Part shown: positions 59,764 through 64,000 of the stretch, in pieces | Position numbering within the stretch: position 1 is the first letter of the stretch | Layout of the letters: every line of letters begins with the position of its first letter | Assembly: GCA_036924855.1 (NCBI GenBank) | Contig: JBAGRP010000001.1 | Location: 3,534,001-3,598,000, forward strand | DNA length: 64,000 bases | Direction: 5' to 3' | From: Nitrobacteraceae bacterium AZCC 2146 | GTDB taxonomy: Bacteria > Pseudomonadota > Alphaproteobacteria > Rhizobiales > Xanthobacteraceae | Position numbers and translations under genes: made by a program | Notes under the pieces: model-generated | Told to the model about the DNA's origin: nothing | Database searches by the model: none | Seen by the model: the letters and a program-made list of their open reading frames with translations, nothing else

Positions 59764-60040
59764 CTACAGAAAGTCTCTCAATCGCGACAGCTCTCCTATG
59801 TGCTCCGGTGAAAGAACGGCGGTCACTAGGGTGGTCTGCGGGCGCGTGTGGATTTCGTACAAGTGCTGTTGAGATGTGGGCTTAGCCTTAAATCGCTGGA
59901 TACATTCGTCCAATGTGCCCGTCGAGACTAAATACGGGTGCGCATCCTCCCCCGCCCGGATGCACTTTGTTGCTGCGCGATGGCCATTTGGTCAGGGTCG
60001 CTGGGGCATTGAAATCGATTTGGGTTTTAGGGTCGGACAT
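59764..60040 (-). pseudogene. Small conserved hypothetical, frameshifted
   Basis: From an ATG at 60040 (GGAG just upstream) the frame reads SDPKTQIDFNAPATLTKW and SRSNKVHPGG. At a run of five G bases near 59950 the pattern continues one frame over as EDAHPYLVSTGTLDECIQRF and LYEIHTRPQTTLVTAVL, ending at a natural stop after RLRDFL. The span of 277 bases is one base off a multiple of three. I believe this family is common in rhizobia; a sequencing error or a recent frameshift would explain it. Confidence 0.6.
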
Positions 60041-60139
60041 CTCACTCCTCCCCGGTTATCGACGACAAAGCTGCAGTCTCGATTGCCCCCACGGTTTCGA
60101 GCTTCTCTTCGAACATGCGCCACCAAGCATAGATGTCTG

Positions 60140-60889
<750 letters not shown>

Positions 60890-60998
60890 TCATGGGCTGG
60901 CCCGTGGGCCGTGATGAGCATGTTGAATGCAGATAGCGCGTTGCTGCAGGGTTCGGGGATGACTCGCGGCGGACCAACGGCTGCCGGCCAGCGCAGAC

Positions 60999-61124
60999 TT
61001 ATCCAGTGGTATGACCGCCGTCGACAAAGAGTCTGGCAGCTTCCCGCGCAGGTGCGAACGTCGTTGCGCGGCCGATACCGGTCAAGGCGACGGTAATGAG
61101 AGCCGTGGCCTTGCGCTCATGCAT
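60999..61124 (-). pseudogene. SDR remnant with internal deletion
   Basis: A 41-codon frame starts MHERKATALITVALTGIGRA, the N terminus of an SDR, and after about 30 residues jumps to LFVDGGHTTG, the usual SDR C terminus. About 200 residues are missing with the frame kept. It lies 106 bases downstream of the element copy B and resembles the SDRs at 26395 and 30414. No function is expected. Confidence 0.6.
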
Positions 61125-61230
61125 CGTGTTCACGATCGGAATCTCCCAGGATCGTACCGTCGCGCTGACGACCTTCGTCAGCGTCGCTTGATTGCGATCA
61201 TCGACGGGTAGTTAGCGGCAGCATCATCGC

Positions 61231-61276
61231 CGCATTAGACGGGAGAGGGGACTAATAGATATTCCGGCGAAGAATG
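61231..61276 (-). promoter_or_regulatory. 46-bp conserved element, copy B
   Basis: CGCATTAGACGG, six bases, GGACTAATA, two bases, TATTCC, four bases, AAGAAT: the same fixed layout as at 9399 and 39068. It lies between a LysR stop and the SDR remnant, oriented toward the remnant and the truncated monooxygenase. Confidence 0.7.
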
Positions 61277-61301
61277 AAGGGAGGCCCGCGCGCGTTCTGC
61301 C

Positions 61302-62222
61302 TTACGCGGTCAGAGGCTTGTTCAGTGTCTCGCTCTGCGCGGTCGGGATACATGTTTCGACAAATGAGGCGAACTCCCTCGCCTTGGCGCTCGCCATTCG
61401 CCCAGTCGGATAAACTGCCCAGAGGTCCAAGCTGGGCAGCTCCCAGTCATTCAGAACTGCTTTGACCATGCCCGACGCAAGTTCGGGAGCGAAGTTCCAC
61501 TCTGATGTAATGGCAATGCCGAGGTGGGCAAACACGGCCTCGCGCATTCCCTCCGCCGCGGTGACTTTTAGTCTCCCGCTCACCGCCACCGAAGTCTCAG
61601 CCGAGCCTTGGCGGAACGTCCACGACACGCCGCCGCCATCCGGCGTGTAAATGACGGTCTGATGCGCGATCAGCTCTGCCGGAGTTTTGGGCTCTCCGTG
61701 TTTCGCAAAATAATTTGGGGTGGCCATGACCAGCCGACGGGCCTGTCCAAGCTTCCTTGCCACCAAAGTCGAGTCCGCCAGCGAGCCACTTCGGAGAGCG
61801 ACATCGATGCCTTCCTCAACCAGGTTGATAGGCCGATCGTCCAGCACCATATCAATCTCGAGTTCGGGGTGCTTCTCCAGAAAACGACCAAGTTGACGCA
61901 TGATGTGAAGGCGCCCGAAGCAAACCGATGCGGAGATGCGCAGCTTGCCGTTCAGTGCGGCTGCTGCGCCACGCGCCGCCAAAACGGCCTCTTCAGCCTC
62001 CTCGATAGAGCGTTTTGCCCTGACATAAAAATTTCTCCCCGCTTCGGTCGGGGTCAGGCTGCGTGTGGATCGCAGGAGAAGACGAACACCGAGCCAATCC
62101 TCGAGCTGGGAAATCGCTTTGGACACCGCTGGCTGTCCCACTCTCATTTGGCCCGCCGCGGCGGAGAACGAACCCGTGTCAACAACGCGAACGAAAGTCT
62201 CCATCGCAACGTGCCGGTCCAT
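61302..62222 (-). CDS. LysR-family transcriptional regulator
   Basis: This is a 306-residue CrgA-like LysR protein: METFVRVVDTGSFSAAAGQMRVGQPAVSKAISQLE, then NGKLRISASVCFGRLHIMRQLGRFLEKHPELEID. The second ATG (62222) has GGAG 7 bases upstream and is preferred to 62228. It is divergent from the redoxin at 62324, and a perfect dyad lies between them. Downstream of it, on the same strand, come the element copy B and the SDR and monooxygenase remnants. Confidence 0.9.
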   Translation of the reverse strand: MDRHVAMETFVRVVDTGSFSAAAGQMRVGQPAVSKAISQLEDWLGVRLLLRSTRSLTPTEAGRNFYVRAKRSIEEAEEAVLAARGAAAALNGKLRISASVCFGRLHIMRQLGRFLEKHPELEIDMVLDDRPINLVEEGIDVALRSGSLADSTLVARKLGQARRLVMATPNYFAKHGEPKTPAELIAHQTVIYTPDGGGVSWTFRQGSAETSVAVSGRLKVTAAEGMREAVFAHLGIAITSEWNFAPELASGMVKAVLNDWELPSLDLWAVYPTGRMASAKAREFASFVETCIPTAQSETLNKPLTA

Positions 62223-62250
62223 ATCCATTCTCCTTTGGAATGAGCATTAT

Positions 62251-62266
62251 CACCCTGAGAAGGGTG
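62251..62266. promoter_or_regulatory. LysR-type dyad between LysR and redoxin genes
   Basis: CACCCT and AGGGTG form a perfect 6-base inverted repeat around GAGA. It sits 29 bases from the LysR start and 57 from the redoxin start. Confidence 0.55.
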
Positions 62267-62323
62267 TTGTCAGAGCGAAAGATCACCCATGATGAGGCGT
62301 GTTGACCTCCCGGAGGATACATA

Positions 62324-62950
62324 GTGACGAGATTGATATGGTCAAACGACGGGTCGGATCCACCTGACATACCCACCGAGCGCTCTAGCTCCCCCGATGA
62401 TTTCAATACGCTGGGTCTTGGCTGGCGCGTCCTGCGAGCGGGCAAAAAGGCCCCTGACTTCCGCCTTCCCGATCAACATGGCCACCACGTGAGGCTGAGA
62501 GAGCTGCTGCTGGGCGGCGCAGTTGTCCTTCGATTCTGCCGTAATGAGAATACGGCAACCTGTGTTCGCGAATTCAACTCCTTGTCGGGACTCCACATCG
62601 ATGTCAAGCGATTGGGGGCTACGTTGGTAGTTGTCGCTGTCGAACCGTTCGATCACCGCCCCTTAGGCAAAGACGCTTCGTCGTTTCCCTTTCCGATCCT
62701 GCCTGACAAAAAAGGGGATGTGGCCCAATCCTACGGATTGACCTACCAAGTGTCGGCCCGAAATCACCCGGAAACCAACGATGGCGATGGTAACCGGAAA
62801 CGGAGCCCAGCGACCATGTCCGCGCCTGCGACCTACGTCATCGATCAAACGGGACTGGTAGCCCTTGCCTTCGTCGATGTGGAGTGTCGCAGTTTGATGG
62901 ATCATGGCCAGATTCTGATGGCACTCGAATGCCTCGGTGGGCGGAAGTAA
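62324..62950 (+). CDS. AhpC/TSA-type peroxiredoxin-like protein
   Basis: This 208-residue thioredoxin-fold protein starts at GTG with GGAGG 7 bases upstream. It has LRAGKKAPDFRLPDQHGHHVRL, then VLRFCRNENTATCVREFNSL, where T-x-x-C fits the peroxidatic Cys motif of peroxiredoxins (the preceding Pro is missing), and SAPATYVIDQTGLVALAFVDVE. The Arg usually found later is not evident to me. It would reduce peroxides with thiol donors, or act in disulfide exchange. It is divergent from the LysR gene, which may respond to oxidative or electrophilic stress. Confidence 0.8.
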   Translation: MTRLIWSNDGSDPPDIPTERSSSPDDFNTLGLGWRVLRAGKKAPDFRLPDQHGHHVRLRELLLGGAVVLRFCRNENTATCVREFNSLSGLHIDVKRLGATLVVVAVEPFDHRPLGKDASSFPFPILPDKKGDVAQSYGLTYQVSARNHPETNDGDGNRKRSPATMSAPATYVIDQTGLVALAFVDVECRSLMDHGQILMALECLGGRK

Positions 62951-63038
62951 TCATGAGCGGTTTTCCGTCCAGTGAGACCCTACCGAAAGCCACTGTCTCC
63001 GCGCGAAAGGAAGATTTCCAGTAAGGCTGTGCATCGTT

Positions 63039-63710
63039 TCAATTCGTGCGGACTTTCTTTGCCTTCTCTACTTTCGGGCGAGCACCAGATCTCTCATGGG
63101 TCCGATCGAAAACCGGTGCGACACGCAATCCGCGTAGAATATGCGAAAGCGTGTTGGCGACAGGAAGCGCGGCTACCGTGCTGCCGGCATGTCGTATGGC
63201 GGCCTTCATGCCCCACATCGTAACGAAGACAAACTCGGCCCATGCATGGCAATCGATGGATCGGTCCGCGATCTCGCCTTTTGCACAGGCCGCTCTCAGC
63301 ACTGTTTCGATTTTGTCGATGGCGTAGGTTCGGAATCCCTCGATCATCCGGTGGGATTCTGAACTGACGCCTTCATTTGCCATGATGGTGTTTAGCATCA
63401 AGCAACCCCAAGGAGCAGCTTTGCCAAGCTTTTCCGAACTGGCATACGCCACCACCAGTCTTTCGAGGCTCTCAAGATCGTTGTTTTCAAGGTATTTTTC
63501 GAAAAGTTTCTTTGTCGATTCGATGTATCGTTGAAGCGCCGCGGAAAACAGGCCCTCTTTGTTTCCAAACACGTTGTACAAGCTCATGCGGGCGACGCCC
63601 GTTGCTTCCTCAATATCGGTCAACGACGCACTTTCGTATCCCTTGAACCAGAATACAAAAAGCGCCTTGCGCACAACGTGGTCAATTTCGAAGTCTCGAG
63701 GCCTGGCTAT
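63039..63710 (-). CDS. TetR-family regulator with apparent ATA start codon
   Basis: This is a close paralogue of the TetR at 7289: HTH ESASLTDIEEATGVARMSLYNVFGNKEGLF and the same PWGCLMLNTIMANEGVS and AWAEFVFVTMWGMKAAIRHAG regulatory segments. The frame reads I-A-R-P-R-D-F from an ATA at 63710 with GGAG 6 bases before it, exactly as in the paralogue. The next possible start is GTG at 63674, inside helix 1. Its C terminus (RTHERSGARPKVEKAKKVRTN) is a longer basic tail than in the paralogue. Its targets probably lie beyond the window edge. Confidence 0.8.
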   Translation of the reverse strand: MARPRDFEIDHVVRKALFVFWFKGYESASLTDIEEATGVARMSLYNVFGNKEGLFSAALQRYIESTKKLFEKYLENNDLESLERLVVAYASSEKLGKAAPWGCLMLNTIMANEGVSSESHRMIEGFRTYAIDKIETVLRAACAKGEIADRSIDCHAWAEFVFVTMWGMKAAIRHAGSTVAALPVANTLSHILRGLRVAPVFDRTHERSGARPKVEKAKKVRTN

Positions 63711-64000
63711 CTTGCGCTCCTAGAATACGTCGATATTCGCTTCAGTTTCCGCGCGTAGAAAGGGCCATTGTGCCACGCAGAATCGCCCCGCGTTGATATT
63801 AGCACCCACGTCCCGAAGATATCCATCGTCTCCAGTCACATCCCAAGAAGGGCTCGTTCCTAATCGCGATCGACCAATGTCGTTGTGTCGATTCGTTTCG
63901 AAGAGCCGAAGGCATACGCCCGTCGCCAAGCCTGGGAGCGCGCGTTCGGCAGGACTTGGTAGCAACACTCTGCCACGCAGAGCAGCACCATCCTTAATCC
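63711..64000. other. Window end without recognised gene
   Basis: The last 290 bases contain an 82-residue minus-strand open frame (63720-63968) ending just before the TetR ribosome site. I do not recognise it and cannot tell whether it is real. Confidence 0.3.

Noticed and set aside
62324..62950. Peroxiredoxin-like protein lacking the peroxidatic Cys
   Set aside because: Aligning T-x-x-C in NTATCVREF with the TPVC motif places a Cys at the right position; only the Pro is missing.

Overview
The window looks like an accessory catabolic region of a GC-rich alphaproteobacterium. A Bradyrhizobium-like member of the Nitrobacteraceae is my best guess. That guess rests on the style of the IS630, IS110, IS5 and IS21 sequences, on lone periplasmic binding proteins of the branched-chain amino-acid type placed beside CoA ligases, and on a small hypothetical family I associate with rhizobia. 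No rRNA, tRNA, CRISPR array, phage or replication genes were seen. Almost every intact gene is a small-molecule enzyme, a transporter part or a one-component regulator.

Layout. (1) 0-7.9 kb: a NIPSNAP protein and an MFS carrier, then a divergent pair of operons, {CoA ligase, binding protein} on the minus strand and {GST, GST, quinone oxidoreductase, TetR} on the plus strand, with a dyad operator between them. (2) 8-15.2 kb: a haloalkane-dehalogenase homologue, a PRISE-type reductase with a divergent LysR gene, a TetR gene, a SnoaL-like protein, a GlxA-type regulator and another TetR gene with strong dyads. (3) 15.5-26.3 kb: a mobile-element graveyard. It holds an IS630 copy, a decayed IS110 fused in frame to half of a GlxA regulator, a broken integrase-type transposase, IstB and IS5 fragments and a broken MFS gene. 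Scattered among them are a hydroxyacid dehydrogenase, a quinone oxidoreductase, a DUF1330 protein and a halohydrin-dehalogenase homologue. (4) 26.4-35.1 kb: a 939-residue regulator (winged helix, NTPase, helical repeats) flanked by two paralogous SDR genes. The right-hand SDR heads a tight eight-gene operon: SDR, GlcG/HbpS, alpha/beta hydrolase, DUF427, a 65-residue ORF, amidohydrolase, DUF59 and SnoaL. (5) 35.5-48.8 kb: a quinone oxidoreductase, a second alpha/beta hydrolase, a cyclopropane synthase, then a minus-strand operon of binding protein, large GST, CoA ligase, Nu-class GST, SDR and a DmdC-like acyl-CoA dehydrogenase, with a divergent TetR gene. (6) 49-64 kb: a quinone oxidoreductase, an FrsA/DHPON-type hydrolase, three LysR genes, a second haloalkane dehalogenase, an MFS carrier, two SDRs, a truncated Baeyer-Villiger monooxygenase, a redoxin and a third TetR of the same type.

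How the parts may work together (inference). The recurrent set of binding protein, CoA ligase, GST, SDR or oxidoreductase and TetR suggests uptake and CoA-dependent breakdown of lipophilic or aromatic compounds with glutathione-dependent steps. Two haloalkane-dehalogenase homologues and one halohydrin-dehalogenase homologue suggest a halogenated-compound or epoxide theme. However, one of the former has Phe at the catalytic His position and the latter has Pro at the catalytic Tyr position.

The strongest unexplained signals are: those two active-site replacements; a 46-bp element present three times with 39 invariant positions; two TetR paralogues whose only well-placed start codon is ATA; and the eight-gene operon whose regulator is surrounded by GTAAA-type direct repeats at three promoters.
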